From: Aeromicrobium flavum
GTDB taxonomy: Bacteria; Actinomycetota; Actinomycetes; Propionibacteriales; Nocardioidaceae
Assembly (NCBI RefSeq): GCF_007992115.1
Contig: NZ_BJZQ01000014.1
Location: 27,959-91,958, forward strand
DNA: 64,000 nt
Reading direction: 5' to 3'
A model generated the notes under the pieces. That model did not search any database. It saw only the letters and a list, made by a program, of their open reading frames with translations, and was not told the origin of the DNA. Position numbers and translations under genes: made by a program. Position 1 is the stretch's first letter. Every line of letters begins with the position of its first letter. This document shows positions 8,831 to 16,864 of the stretch, piece after piece.

Positions 8831-9160
8831 TCAGGCGTCGGGGTCGCGGCGGCGGCGGCCGACGCGCTTCGACTCGTCCTCGCCGGACAGGATCGGCGAG
8901 CGCCGCGGCACGGGGCGCTGCACGTTGCGTAGCGTCGAGTCCTCCTCGGTCACGACGCGTCGCGCGTTGGCGGCCCCGACGAACGCCACGACGGTGAGGA
9001 TGATCCACACCAGCGCCGCGACGAGGCCGATCGCGGCGATCACGGTGATCGCGCGGTTGGCTCCGTACTCCGTGGCGATCCAGGCAGCCGCAGCGCCGAG
9101 CACCACGAGCATCGCCAACGTGACGGCGATGGTCTTGATCCTGCTGCTCTTGTCCACCAT
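8831..9160 (-). CDS. Small two-helix membrane protein of unknown function
   Basis: 109 residues. Two hydrophobic segments (about 8-28 and 38-62: TIAVTLAMLVVLGAAAAWIA and ITVIAAIGLVAALVWIILTV), then a polar Arg/Asp-rich tail ending VGRRRRDPDA. I do not recognise a family. The GTG/ATG choice is set by a leaderless promoter: TACTAT lies 7 bases before the ATG at 9160 (MVDKSS), whereas the ATG at 9169 overlaps that box. The frame is open much further upstream without support. It is convergent with the peroxidase gene (6-bp gap) and divergent from rpmE. Confidence 0.7.
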   Translation of the reverse strand: MVDKSSRIKTIAVTLAMLVVLGAAAAWIATEYGANRAITVIAAIGLVAALVWIILTVVAFVGAANARRVVTEEDSTLRNVQRPVPRRSPILSGEDESKRVGRRRRDPDA

Positions 9161-9173
9161 GTGGGTCATAGTA
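9161..9173 (-). promoter_or_regulatory. Leaderless -10 box for the 109-residue protein
   Basis: On the minus strand TACTAT (9173-9168), 7 bases, then ATG at 9160. Confidence 0.5.
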
Positions 9174-9220
9174 GGCGGTCGCACGGTCCGAGGGGGAGCG
9201 GGGAACATCGCGAACCCGAT

Positions 9221-9250
9221 TTGGGTTATACGAGTGCCGACTGGCACAAT
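9221..9250 (+). promoter_or_regulatory. Promoter for rpmE
   Basis: TTGGGT (9221-9226), 18-bp spacer, CACAAT (9245-9250). Two small dyads lie across it: AACCC-gattt-GGGTT ending at 9227, and GTGCC-gact-GGCAC in the spacer and -10. The leader of about 60 nt to rpmE could hold a ribosomal-protein leader of the L31 actinobacterial type, but I cannot fold or match it with confidence. Confidence 0.5.
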
Positions 9251-9315
9251 CGATCCTTGGTTCCGGTTCACGGTGCGCGCCCGCGTCCGACCCGGCGACC
9301 TCACGAGAGGACATC

Positions 9316-9522
9316 ATGAAGAAGGACATCCACCCCGCGTACGTCGAGACCCAGGTGACCTGCACCTGCGGCAACTCGTTCACGACCAAGAGCACGGCCA
9401 CCGAGGGCTCCCTCCGCGCCGATGTCTGCTCGGCCTGCCACCCGTTCTACACGGGCAAGCAGAAGATCCTCGACACCGGTGGCCGCGTGGCCCGGTTCGA
9501 GAAGCGCTACGGCAAGAAGTAG
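9316..9522 (+). CDS. rpmE: 50S ribosomal protein L31, zinc-binding type
   Basis: 68 residues, the usual length. Structural protein of the large subunit at the subunit interface. Four cysteines, Cys16, Cys18 (TCTCGN) and Cys38, Cys41 ([14 protein letters not shown]), mark the C+ zinc-binding form, as opposed to the zinc-independent paralogue that Zur controls. Shine-Dalgarno GAGAGGA lies just before ATG 9316. A 16-bp terminator hairpin follows. The position just before prfA-prmC is conserved in actinobacteria. Confidence 0.97.
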   Translation: MKKDIHPAYVETQVTCTCGNSFTTKSTATEGSLRADVCSACHPFYTGKQKILDTGGRVARFEKRYGKK

Positions 9523-9530
9523 GACTTCTC

Positions 9531-9566
9531 CGGCGCCGGTCGCTCCTCCCGGAGCGGCCGGCGCCG
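9531..9566 (+). terminator. Terminator hairpin after rpmE
   Basis: CGGCGCCGG (9531-9539) pairs with CCGGCGCCG (9558-9566), then a T-G wobble, then CGCTCC/GGAGCG around a 4-base TCCC loop. TTGT follows. Confidence 0.7.
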
Positions 9567-9601
9567 TTGTCGTGTCCGGACCCAGCGCAGGAGGTGACGT
9601 C

Positions 9602-10666
9602 ATGTTCGAAGCCGTCGAGTCGATGATCGACGAGCATGCGGAGTTGGAACGGCAGATGTCCGACCCGGACGTCCACGCCGATCCTCGTCGCGCCCGCGAC
9701 CTGGGCCGCCGGTACGCCGAGCTGACCGCGGTCATCCGGACGTACCGCGAGTGGCAGGACGCCCGCGAGGACCTCGTGGCCGCCCAGGAGCTCCACATGG
9801 ACGACGAGGCCGCCGAGCTCGAACGACGGGTCCCCGCGCTCGCCGAGCGGCTCGAGCGCATGCTGGTGCCGCGCGACCCCGCCGACGGCAAGGACGTCAT
9901 CCTCGAGATCAAGGGCGGCGAGGGCGGCGAGGAGTCGGCCCTGTTCGCCGGCGACCTGCTGCGGATGTACTCGCGCTACGCCGAGCAGCACGGCTGGAAG
10001 GTCGAGGTGCTCGACGCCACCGAGACGGCGCTGGGCGGCTACAAGTCCGTCACGGCCGCGGTCAAGGCCAAGGGCACCCCCGAGCCCGGCGAGGCGCCGT
10101 ACGCGCTGCTGAAGTTCGAGGGCGGTGTCCACCGCGTGCAGCGCGTCCCCGTCACCGAGTCGCAGGGCCGGATCCACACCTCGGCCGCCGGCGTGCTCGT
10201 GCTGCCCGAGGCCGAGGACGTCGACGTGCAGATCAACGACAACGACCTGCGGATCGACGTGTTCCGCTCGTCCGGACCCGGCGGTCAGAGCGTCAACACC
10301 ACCGACTCCGCGGTCCGGATCACGCACCTGCCCACGGGCATCGTCGTGAGCTGCCAGAACGAGAAGTCGCAGCTGCAGAACAAGGAGCAGGCGATGCGCA
10401 TCCTGCGGTCGCGGATGCTCGACGCGGCGCAGGCCGAGGCCGACGCGCAGGCGTCGGACGCCCGTCGCTCGCAGGTGCGCACGGTCGACCGCTCCGAGCG
10501 CGTCCGCACGTACAACTTCCCCGAGAACCGCATCTCCGACCACCGCACGGGGTTCAAGGCGTACAACCTCGACCAGGTGATCGACGGGGCGCTGGACGAC
10601 GTCATCGGATCGCTCGTCGAGGCCGACCTGGCCGAGCGGCTCGCCGCGCTGGAGGACCGCCGGTGA
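9602..10666 (+). CDS. prfA: Peptide chain release factor 1
   Basis: Recognises UAA and UAG stop codons and triggers peptide release on the ribosome. 354 residues. Seen: the release motif GPGGQ (about residues 225-229, in [17 protein letters not shown]) whose Gln is methylated by PrmC, encoded next. Start ATG 9602 has the best Shine-Dalgarno in the window, AGGAGGTGA (9589-9597). The frame is open into rpmE, but upstream codons are not part of the family. The stop overlaps the prmC GTG (GTGA), so factor and modifying enzyme are co-translated. Confidence 0.96.
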   Translation: MFEAVESMIDEHAELERQMSDPDVHADPRRARDLGRRYAELTAVIRTYREWQDAREDLVAAQELHMDDEAAELERRVPALAERLERMLVPRDPADGKDVILEIKGGEGGEESALFAGDLLRMYSRYAEQHGWKVEVLDATETALGGYKSVTAAVKAKGTPEPGEAPYALLKFEGGVHRVQRVPVTESQGRIHTSAAGVLVLPEAEDVDVQINDNDLRIDVFRSSGPGGQSVNTTDSAVRITHLPTGIVVSCQNEKSQLQNKEQAMRILRSRMLDAAQAEADAQASDARRSQVRTVDRSERVRTYNFPENRISDHRTGFKAYNLDQVIDGALDDVIGSLVEADLAERLAALEDRR

Positions 10667-11508
10667 GCACCCGCCGGCTGCTGGAGGACGCCGCCGCGCG
10701 GCTGGAGGAGGGCGGCGTCGGGTCCCCCCGGCACGACGCCGAGGTGCTGCTCAGCCACGTCACCGGCACGCCGCGGGCCCTGCTGACGCTCACGGCGAGG
10801 GTCGACGACGTCCAGCGCCGCACCTACCTGGAGATGATCGACGCCCGCGCCCGCCGCGTGCCCCTGCAGCACATCACCGGCTCGGCCGGGTTCCGCTACG
10901 TCGACCTCGAGGTCGGGCCGGGTGTGTTCGTGCCGCGCCCCGAGACCGAGCTGCTCGCCGGCTGGGCGATCGACGCGGCCCGCGCCGTGCTGACGGGGGA
11001 GGACCGCCCGCCGGTCGTCGTCGAGCTGTGCGCCGGCTCCGGGGCGATCTCGCTGTCGATGGTCCACGAGCTGCCGGAGTCGCGCGTGCACGCCGTCGAG
11101 CTCGACGAGGGCGCGTTCGCGTGGGCCCTGCGCAACCTCGACGGCACGGGGGTCGACCTGCGCCGCGGCGACATGGGCGACGCGTTCCCCGAGCTCGACG
11201 GCACCGTCGACGTGGTGGTGGTCAACCCGCCGTACATCCCGCTGGACGCGTGGGAGTCGGTCGCGCCCGAGGCCCGCGACCACGACCCTCAGCTGGCGCT
11301 CTGGTCCGGCGACGACGGCCTCGACGCGATGCGCGTGGTCGAGCAGGTGGCCTGGCGCCTGCTGCGCTCCGGCGGCGTGGTCGGCGCCGAGCACGCCGAC
11401 GCCCAGGGGGAGTCCGCTCCGGCCGTCTTCACCCCGCGCTGGGCCGAGGTCCGCGACCACCTCGACCTCGCTGACCGCCCCCGCTTCGTCACCGCCCGCC
11501 GCCCCTGA
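10663..11508 (+). CDS. prmC: Peptide chain release factor N5-glutamine methyltransferase
   Basis: SAM-dependent methyltransferase that methylates the Gln of the GGQ motif in release factors. 281 residues. N-terminal helical domain (about 1-75), then the Rossmann methyltransferase domain with [15 protein letters not shown] (SAM binding) and the substrate-Gln motif NPPY (residues 188-191). VPRPETELL is also typical. GTG 10663 overlaps the prfA stop by four bases. The gene runs convergently toward the DMT transporter, with a nested palindromic element between them. Confidence 0.95.
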   Translation: MSTRRLLEDAAARLEEGGVGSPRHDAEVLLSHVTGTPRALLTLTARVDDVQRRTYLEMIDARARRVPLQHITGSAGFRYVDLEVGPGVFVPRPETELLAGWAIDAARAVLTGEDRPPVVVELCAGSGAISLSMVHELPESRVHAVELDEGAFAWALRNLDGTGVDLRRGDMGDAFPELDGTVDVVVVNPPYIPLDAWESVAPEARDHDPQLALWSGDDGLDAMRVVEQVAWRLLRSGGVVGAEHADAQGESAPAVFTPRWAEVRDHLDLADRPRFVTARRP

Positions 11509-11520
11509 CCCGTACGCGGT

Positions 11521-11652
11521 TCCGGCCGGGGCGGTGAGCTGGGTCCCACGGCTCCGGCAGGGGCGGTGAGCTGAGTCCCAGGGCGGCGGCGCGCGTGGGA
11601 CCAGGGTCACCGCCCCTGGGGTGCGGTCGGACCCAGCTCACCGCCTCCGACA
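11521..11652. repeat. Nested palindromic element of four 26-28-bp copies
   Basis: Between the convergent prmC and DMT genes lie four copies of one ~28-bp unit. Copies A (11521-11548) and B (11553-11580) are direct and differ at 2 of 28 positions. C (11596-11623) and D (11627-11652) are inverted. A pairs with D over 17 perfect bases (GGCGGTGAGCTGGGTCC with its complement, 11530-11546 and 11629-11645). B pairs with C over at least 11 (AGGGGCGGTGA). The result is a nested hairpin. It may act as a two-way terminator, but a repeated unit is more than a terminator needs. It resembles REP-type elements in design. Confidence 0.75.
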
Positions 11653-11666
11653 GCGGGGAGCGGGGC

Positions 11667-12536
11667 TCAGGAGACGCGGACGCGGCTGCCGGCGTCGGCG
11701 ATGCGGTAGAGGCCCCAGGCGATGCCGACGAGTCCGAGCGCCTGGATCGCCAGGGCGGCCGGCGAGGTCGGCAGCGACTCGTCGAACAGCAGGGAGCCGA
11801 GCAGGATCGACAGCAGCACCGAGGTCACGTTGAGCACCGGCATCGAGTGCGAGAGGCGCGACAGCTGGTAGGCGCGCTGGTTGAGCGACATCGCCAGCAG
11901 GGCGCACGCCAGCAGCACCCACGGCGACCAGGTCCCGAGGAAGCCGGGGACGCCCTCGTCGCCGATCGCGCTGCCGACCACCTTCATCAGGCAGGCGGTG
12001 ATGCCGAAGAGCATGCCGGCCGTCATCCCGAGCACGAACGCGGCCACGCCACGGCGCGGCAGCTGGTTCGCCACGCGCGTCACCACCAGGGCGATGACGA
12101 CGCCGGCGGCGGCGACGCCGAGCATCCAGCCCATCGGGGCGTCCCGGCCCTCGTGGCTCCGGTCCGCGAGGGACACCACGGCGATGAGCGACACGATGGT
12201 CACGGCGACGCCGGCGATCTCGTTCCAGTGCGGCAGGCGCCGCTCCAGGGAAGAGCGCACCACGACGGCGAGCACAACGCCCAGCAGGATGATCGGCTGG
12301 ACGAGCGACAGCGTGCCGAGGTTGAGGGCGATCGCGTGCAGGAACCAGGCGGTCAGGCCGATCGTGCTGCCGGCGAGCCAGCGCGGGCTGCGCAGCAGCT
12401 GCAGCAGCACCAGCAGGGGATGGGTGACCGTGAGGTGCACGCGGCCGGCGGCCAGGTGCTGGAAGGACGTCGAGAAGGCGAAGCCGAGGGCGGACCCCAG
12501 GGCGAGGGCGGCCGCGAGGGTCGGCGACGAGGTCAT
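11667..12536 (-). CDS. DMT-superfamily (EamA-like) membrane transporter
   Basis: 289 residues, almost all hydrophobic, with nine or ten predicted membrane helices. Seen: paired EamA-like halves, each with a helix rich in small residues. LSLVQPIILLGVVLAVVV in the first half recalls NIPA-like and other drug/metabolite transporters. ERRLPHWNEIAGV is the cytoplasmic loop before the next helix. The substrate is unknown. It lies on the opposite strand inside the prfA-prmC-tsaC-wecA order that is otherwise conserved in actinobacteria, so it is an insertion in that cluster. The ATG at 12536 has no strong ribosome binding site. Confidence 0.8.
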   Translation of the reverse strand: MTSSPTLAAALALGSALGFAFSTSFQHLAAGRVHLTVTHPLLVLLQLLRSPRWLAGSTIGLTAWFLHAIALNLGTLSLVQPIILLGVVLAVVVRSSLERRLPHWNEIAGVAVTIVSLIAVVSLADRSHEGRDAPMGWMLGVAAAGVVIALVVTRVANQLPRRGVAAFVLGMTAGMLFGITACLMKVVGSAIGDEGVPGFLGTWSPWVLLACALLAMSLNQRAYQLSRLSHSMPVLNVTSVLLSILLGSLLFDESLPTSPAALAIQALGLVGIAWGLYRIADAGSRVRVS

Positions 12537-12647
12537 CGCGTCACGACTGTCGAGGGGCCGACCGCAGTCGCCGGGAGGATGGGCATCCTGACGATCCTAC
12601 CGACCGGCCTGCCGGTGGCCGCACGCGTGGGTGACGTCGCCGACCCC

Positions 12648-12660
12648 TAACCTTGGGCTC
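12648..12660 (+). promoter_or_regulatory. Leaderless -10 box for tsaC
   Basis: TAACCT (12648-12653), 7 bases, then ATG 12661. Confidence 0.55.
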
Positions 12661-13314
12661 ATGAGGTTCGACTGCGCGACCGAGCTCGACGCCGGCATCG
12701 AGGCCGCCGTGTCGGCCCTGCGCGACGGTGCGCTCGTCGTGCTGCCGACCGACACGGTCTACGGCATCGCGGCCGACGCGTTCGACCCCACGGCCGTCGC
12801 ACGGCTGCTCGAGGCCAAGGGCCGCGGCCGCGACATGCCCCCTCCGGTCCTGATCGCCGAGCCGGCCACGCTCGACGCCCTCGTCGCCGAGCGCCCGCCG
12901 ACGTGGCTGCAGGCGATGCTCGAGGACCTGTGGCCCGGACCCCTCACGGTCGTCTTCCGCGCCCAGCCGTCGCTGACGTGGGACCTGGGGGAGACGCACG
13001 GCACTGTCGCCGTGCGCGTCCCCGACGACGACCGCACGCGGGCCGTCCTGCGCAAGGCCGGACCGAGTGCCGTCAGCAGCGCCAACCTGAGCGGTCAGCC
13101 CGCCGCCGCCTCGGCGGACGAGGCCGAGTCGATGCTCGCCGACAGCGTCCGCGTCTACCTCGACGGCGGCCCCACGGCGGGTGCCACGCCCTCGACGATC
13201 CTCGACGTCACTGGCGCCGTCCCGCGGGTGCTGCGTGCCGGCGCCATCGACGTGGCGACGCTGCACCGCTACAACAACACGATCGAGCCCGCCGGCGGTG
13301 GAGCCGGTGCGTGA
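12661..13314 (+). CDS. tsaC: L-threonylcarbamoyladenylate synthase (TsaC/Sua5/YwlC family)
   Basis: Makes threonylcarbamoyl-AMP from threonine, bicarbonate and ATP for the t6A37 modification of ANN-decoding tRNAs. 217 residues, the short TsaC/YwlC form without the Sua5 C-terminal domain. Seen: LPTDTVYGIAADA (about residues 31-43), KGRGRDMPPPVLIA, WPGPLTVVF, VRVPDD and SSANLSGQPAA. ATG 12661 is 7 bases after a TANNNT box and conservation starts within a few residues of it. The wecA gene overlaps its end by 8 bp. Confidence 0.93.
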   Translation: MRFDCATELDAGIEAAVSALRDGALVVLPTDTVYGIAADAFDPTAVARLLEAKGRGRDMPPPVLIAEPATLDALVAERPPTWLQAMLEDLWPGPLTVVFRAQPSLTWDLGETHGTVAVRVPDDDRTRAVLRKAGPSAVSSANLSGQPAAASADEAESMLADSVRVYLDGGPTAGATPSTILDVTGAVPRVLRAGAIDVATLHRYNNTIEPAGGGAGA

Positions 13315-14431
13315 GTACCTCGTCGTCTTCGGCGTCGCGATCGGCGTGGCGTACCTGCTGTCGTCCCTCGCGCGGCAGAGTGCCCAGCAGCTCGGGGCGG
13401 TCGCCCAGGTGCGCGACCGCGACGTGCACGCGATCCCCACGCCGTACTTCGGCGGCCCGGCGATGCTCGGCGGGCTGGTCGCGGCGTACCTGACCGCCAC
13501 CCACCTGCCGTTCCTGTCCGGCGGTGACGAGTCGCTCTTCGCCGACCTGCGGGCCGTGCTGGTCGGCGGCTTCGTGATCTGCCTCGTCGGCGTCATCGAC
13601 GACCTCTTCGAGCTCGACGCCCTCAGCAAGTTCGCCGGCCAGGTGCTGGCGGGCGTCATCACCGTCGCGATGGGCCTGCACTTCGTCTACCTGCCGCTGC
13701 CCAACACGTACCTCGGCCTCGACCAGGCGCAGGCGATGATCCTCACCGTATTCCTCATCGTGGCCACGGCCAACGCGATGAACTTCGTCGACGGGCTCGA
13801 CGGCCTGGCGGCGGGGATGGCCGCCATCGGCTCCATCGCGTTCTTCGTGTACGCCTTCGTCCTGGCGGTCGAGAACGGCGAGACCCGCGCGGTCGCGGCG
13901 GCCATCCTCACGATCAGCCTCGCCGGCGCGTGCCTGGGCATCCTGCCGCACAACTTCTTCCCGGCGCGGATGTTCATCGGCGACTCGGGCTCGATGCTGC
14001 TCGGCTTCGTCCTGGCGTGCTCCTCGATCAGCCTCACCGGGCAGTTCCCGGCGACGAGCCTGTCGGAGGGGATCGGCGGTGCCGACTCGAGTCTGCTCCC
14101 GGCGGCGATCCTGCCGCTCGTGCTGCCGTTCGCGGTCCTCACCGTCCCGTTCCTGGACATGGGTCTGGCGGTGCTGCGCCGCACCCGCGCGGGACGCTCG
14201 CCGTTCAGCCCCGACAAGATGCACATCCACCACCGGCTGCTCGAGATCGGCCACTCGCACCGGCGCGCCGTGCTGCTGATGTACGCCGCCGCCGCCCTCG
14301 TCGCGTTCGGCGTGGTCGCGATCGGCCTGTTCAGCGGCTGGCAGCTCTTCGTCGCCATCGCCGTGCTCACCGCCCTGGTCACGGCCGCGATCTTCCTGCT
14401 TCCCCGATTCGAATCGAAGGTGTGGTCGTGA
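13307..14431 (+). CDS. wecA: Polyprenyl-phosphate N-acetylhexosamine-1-phosphate transferase (MraY/WecA family)
   Basis: Membrane enzyme that transfers GlcNAc-1-phosphate from UDP-GlcNAc to decaprenyl phosphate, starting cell-wall linkage or teichoic-type polymer synthesis. 374 residues, about 11 membrane helices. Seen: VIDDLFELDALSKFAGQ (Asp-Asp metal motif), NAMNFVDGLDGLAAGM, the catalytic PARMFIGDSGSMLLGF and the cytoplasmic His motif HIHHRLLEIGHSHRR. GTG 13307 (VREYLVVFGV) is the first start in frame with the first helix and overlaps tsaC by 8 bp. It is the counterpart of mycobacterial rfe/wecA, which also precedes the atp operon. Confidence 0.9.
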   Translation: MREYLVVFGVAIGVAYLLSSLARQSAQQLGAVAQVRDRDVHAIPTPYFGGPAMLGGLVAAYLTATHLPFLSGGDESLFADLRAVLVGGFVICLVGVIDDLFELDALSKFAGQVLAGVITVAMGLHFVYLPLPNTYLGLDQAQAMILTVFLIVATANAMNFVDGLDGLAAGMAAIGSIAFFVYAFVLAVENGETRAVAAAILTISLAGACLGILPHNFFPARMFIGDSGSMLLGFVLACSSISLTGQFPATSLSEGIGGADSSLLPAAILPLVLPFAVLTVPFLDMGLAVLRRTRAGRSPFSPDKMHIHHRLLEIGHSHRRAVLLMYAAAALVAFGVVAIGLFSGWQLFVAIAVLTALVTAAIFLLPRFESKVWS

Positions 14432-14859
14432 GTCCTCGTCGCCTGACCCCGTGGGCTGCCGCCGTCACCATCGGGGCCTGTGCTCTCGTCGCGGCGCTGG
14501 TCGTGGGCTCCGAGGGCCTGCTGGGAGCGCTCGTCGGGGGAGCGATCGTCGCCATCTTCTTCGGCGCGACCCCGGCCGTGCTGGGACCCGTGGCCAAGCA
14601 GACCCCGGGGCTGTCGCTGCTGTTCGCGATGATCTTCTTCGTCACGAAGGTCGTCGCACTGCTGGTCCTGTTCGTCGTGCTCCAGGGTGCCGCCGGAGTC
14701 GACGGCGCGATCGACGCCGAGTCCGTCTCCGTCACGGTGATCGCCACGACCTTGGTCTGGCTGGCGGTCCGCGTCTTCGACTCCACCCGCGAGCGCACCC
14801 CGATGTACGACCTCCCGGACGCCTCCGCGGGCGATTCCGAGGACCCGCCGCGCCCCTGA
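14428..14859 (+). CDS. Four-helix membrane protein preceding atp operon (Rv1303-like, AtpI-related)
   Basis: 143 residues with four hydrophobic segments (about 10-30, 32-52, 65-88, 103-120) and a polar acidic tail, EDPPRP. GTG 14428 overlaps the wecA stop (GTGA). In mycobacteria a protein of this size and place (Rv1303) lies between rfe and atpB and is often called AtpI-like. The AtpI family helps assemble the c-ring or supplies Mg2+ to it. The identity rests on position and topology; the sequence has no clear catalytic motif. Confidence 0.65.
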   Translation: MSPRRLTPWAAAVTIGACALVAALVVGSEGLLGALVGGAIVAIFFGATPAVLGPVAKQTPGLSLLFAMIFFVTKVVALLVLFVVLQGAAGVDGAIDAESVSVTVIATTLVWLAVRVFDSTRERTPMYDLPDASAGDSEDPPRP

Positions 14860-14889
14860 GGCAGGCCCACGCGGCGGCCTCGAGGGGAA

Positions 14890-14903
14890 GTGAAAACTTT
14901 CAC
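14890..14903. promoter_or_regulatory. AT-rich palindrome upstream of atp operon
   Basis: GTGAAAACTTTCAC, two perfect 6-base arms around AC, 33 bases upstream of the candidate atp -10. AT-rich symmetric DNA stands out in this GC-rich sequence and is well placed for an activator or repressor. I do not know the regulator. Confidence 0.45.
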
Positions 14904-14935
14904 GACCTGCCTGCAGGCGCTGCAAAGGCCCCTGA

Positions 14936-14941
14936 TAGATT
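14936..14941 (+). promoter_or_regulatory. -10 box for the atp operon
   Basis: TAGATT, 9 bases before ATG 14951. GGGGAG lies between, so the transcript would have at most a few leader bases. Confidence 0.5.
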
Positions 14942-14950
14942 CGGGGAGCG

Positions 14951-15142
14951 ATGAACGACACACCCCCACCGCAGGATCCGTGGGTAGCCTTCGGTCGCGT
15001 GGCCGGTGGTGTGATCTTCTACGGGGGAGCGGGATTCCTGCTCGATCGTTGGTGGGACACGTCGTTCATGGTCGCCATCGGAGTGGTGGTGGGTGCCGCA
15101 CTGGGCATCTACACCGTCTTCATGGCGCAACGCGAGAGCTGA
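14951..15142 (+). CDS. AtpZ/AtpI-type small membrane protein
   Basis: 63 residues: a short polar N-terminus, one helix around FGRVAGGVIFYGGAGFLLDRWW and a second around FMVAIGVVVGAALGIYTVFM, with a Trp/Asp turn between. This is the AtpZ/AtpI family signature and length, found ahead of atpB in many bacteria and implicated in F1Fo assembly. ATG 14951 lies behind GGGGAG and a -10 box. With the preceding 143-residue protein, this operon has two AtpI-like genes. Confidence 0.75.
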   Translation: MNDTPPPQDPWVAFGRVAGGVIFYGGAGFLLDRWWDTSFMVAIGVVVGAALGIYTVFMAQRES

Positions 15143-15206
15143 TCTGCGCGAACTGCCGACCGACGTCGGGGCCGACAGGGTTCCGACGCCACAGAAGGGT
15201 GATCGA

Positions 15207-16022
15207 TTGTCCTCCGTGACGACCACCGTGCTGAATGCCGCCTCGGATTCCGAGGGCGGCTTCACCGCTCCCGGCCCGGCGAGCTTCGAGCTGCCGCCGG
15301 TCTTCTCGATCGGTGACTTCGACGTCACGAAGCCGATGCTGCTGCTGGCGCTCTCCGTGCCGCTGATCGTCGGCTTCTTCTGGGCCGCCTCCAAGAACAA
15401 GGCCGTCGTCCCCGGCCGCCTGCAGTTCGTCGGCGAGTACGTCTACGGCTTCGTGCGCAACGGCGTCGCCCGCGACTCGATCGGCTCGCACGACTTCCTC
15501 AAGTTCGTGCCCCTGCTCTTCGCGCTCTTCACCTTCGTCCTGGTGAACAACTACTTCAGCCTCATCCCGTTCCTGCAGTTCCCGTCGTTCTCGCGGTTTG
15601 GGTTCGTCGTGCCGCTCGCGCTGCTGGTCTGGGTCGTCTACAACGGCGTCGGCGTCGCCCGCCACGGGCTGGTGGGCTACCTCAAGCACGTCACCGTCCC
15701 CGGCGGCATCAAGGGCCCGATCCTGGCGTTGATCATCCCGCTCGAGTTCCTCTCGACGATCCTGGTCCGCCCGGCCACGCTGGCTCTTCGTCTCTTCGCC
15801 AACATGTTCGCCGGCCACCTGCTGCTGATCCTGTTCGCGACGGGCGCCGCCTACCTCATTCTCGACTCGGGCAACCCCTGGTACGCGCCGGTCGGCGTGC
15901 TGTCCTTCGTCATGGGCATCCTGGTGAGCTTCCTCGAGTTGCTGGTCCTGTTCCTGCAGGCCTACGTCTTCACCCTGCTGACCGCGATGTACATCGGCGG
16001 GGCGCTCGCTGACGAGCACTGA
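15207..16022 (+). CDS. atpB: ATP synthase Fo subunit a
   Basis: Forms the proton half-channels next to the c-ring. 271 residues from a TTG start. TTG 15207 is chosen because AGAAGGG (15193-15199) lies 7 bases upstream; the next in-frame GTG, 15216, is too far. Five or six helices. The essential Arg is in LRLFANMFAGHLLLI (about residues 195-209), and ELLVLFLQAYVFTLLTAMYI is the last helix pair. The frame runs open upstream over the end of the AtpZ-like gene, but that stretch is not conserved. Confidence 0.93.
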   Translation: MSSVTTTVLNAASDSEGGFTAPGPASFELPPVFSIGDFDVTKPMLLLALSVPLIVGFFWAASKNKAVVPGRLQFVGEYVYGFVRNGVARDSIGSHDFLKFVPLLFALFTFVLVNNYFSLIPFLQFPSFSRFGFVVPLALLVWVVYNGVGVARHGLVGYLKHVTVPGGIKGPILALIIPLEFLSTILVRPATLALRLFANMFAGHLLLILFATGAAYLILDSGNPWYAPVGVLSFVMGILVSFLELLVLFLQAYVFTLLTAMYIGGALADEH

Positions 16023-16098
16023 CTCGTCAGTCACAACTCCATAACCCTCAGTTTTCGCAACCGACGGCGCCTGTGCGCCGCCAACGAAAGGAAAAGCC

Positions 16099-16302
16099 GT
16101 GGACGGCAACTTGAACATGATCGGTTACGGCCTGGCGGCCGTGGGCCCCGGCATCGGCATCGGCCTCATCTTCGCCGCGTACATCAACGGTGTCGCCCGC
16201 CAGCCCGAGGCCCAGAGCCGCCTCCAGTCGATCGCGATCCTCGGCTTCGCCCTGGCTGAGGCCCTGGCCATCATCGGCATCGCGCTCGCCTTCGTCCTCT
16301 GA
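16099..16302 (+). CDS. atpE: ATP synthase Fo subunit c
   Basis: Proteolipid forming the rotating c-ring. 67 residues, two helices. GTG 16099 (VDGNLNMIG) follows AAAGGAAAA. Seen: the glycine-rich first helix ([13 protein letters not shown]), the polar loop ARQPE (residues 33-37) contacting gamma/epsilon, and the ion-carrying Glu54 in [11 protein letters not shown]. No Na+-binding residue pattern (Gln/Ser) is evident, so protons are the likely coupling ion. An ATG at codon 7 is an alternative start. Confidence 0.95.
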   Translation: MDGNLNMIGYGLAAVGPGIGIGLIFAAYINGVARQPEAQSRLQSIAILGFALAEALAIIGIALAFVL

Positions 16303-16321
16303 CAACGTCAGGAACTGACTG

Positions 16322-16864
16322 ATGTACTCCACGATTCTCGCCACGGCCGCCGAAGGCGAGGAGCACAACCCGCTCATCCCGATCCTCTCCGAGGTCGTGC
16401 TGTCGCTGGTCGTCTTCGCGATCTTGTACTTCCTCGTGAGGAAGTACGTCGTCCCCAACTTCGAGAAGGCCTACGCCGAGCGCACGGCCGCGATCGAAGG
16501 CGGGATCGAGGAGGCGCAGTCGGCGCAGAAGGAAGCCCAGGCCGCCCTCGAGCAGTACACGGCGCAGCTGGCCGATGCTCGCCACGAGGCCGCCGCCATC
16601 CGCGAGGAGGCGCGCGAGCAGGGTGCGCAGATCGTCATCGAGATGCGCGAGCAGGCTCAGGCCGAGTCCGCCCGCATCGTCTCGCAGGCACAGGCGCAGA
16701 TCGCTGCCGAGCGCCAGCAGGCGATCGCGCAGCTCAAGTCCGAGGTCGGTGGCATGGCCACCGAGCTCGCGGGTCGGATCGTCGGCGAGTCGCTCGCCGA
16801 CACCGATGCGCAGCGTCGCTCGGTCCAGCGCTTCATGGATGAACTCGAGGGGTCGGCCAACTGA
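16322..16864 (+). CDS. atpF: ATP synthase Fo subunit b
   Basis: Peripheral stalk subunit. 180 residues: one N-terminal membrane helix (about 22-45, ILSEVVLSLVVFAILYFLVR), then a long Ala/Glu/Gln coiled coil to the end. A single separate b subunit, unlike mycobacteria, where a second b is fused to delta. The stop overlaps the atpH start (TGATG). Confidence 0.95.
   Translation: MYSTILATAAEGEEHNPLIPILSEVVLSLVVFAILYFLVRKYVVPNFEKAYAERTAAIEGGIEEAQSAQKEAQAALEQYTAQLADARHEAAAIREEAREQGAQIVIEMREQAQAESARIVSQAQAQIAAERQQAIAQLKSEVGGMATELAGRIVGESLADTDAQRRSVQRFMDELEGSAN

Noticed and set aside
9212..9250. Zur box upstream of rpmE
   Set aside because: The encoded L31 has four zinc cysteines (C+ form); Zur normally controls the cysteine-less paralogue, and the dyad does not match a Zur site.
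14890..14903. BldD box reading of GTGAAAACTTTCAC
   Set aside because: BldD sites have AGTGA...TCACC arms; here only part matches and the centre is AT-rich, so I left the regulator open.
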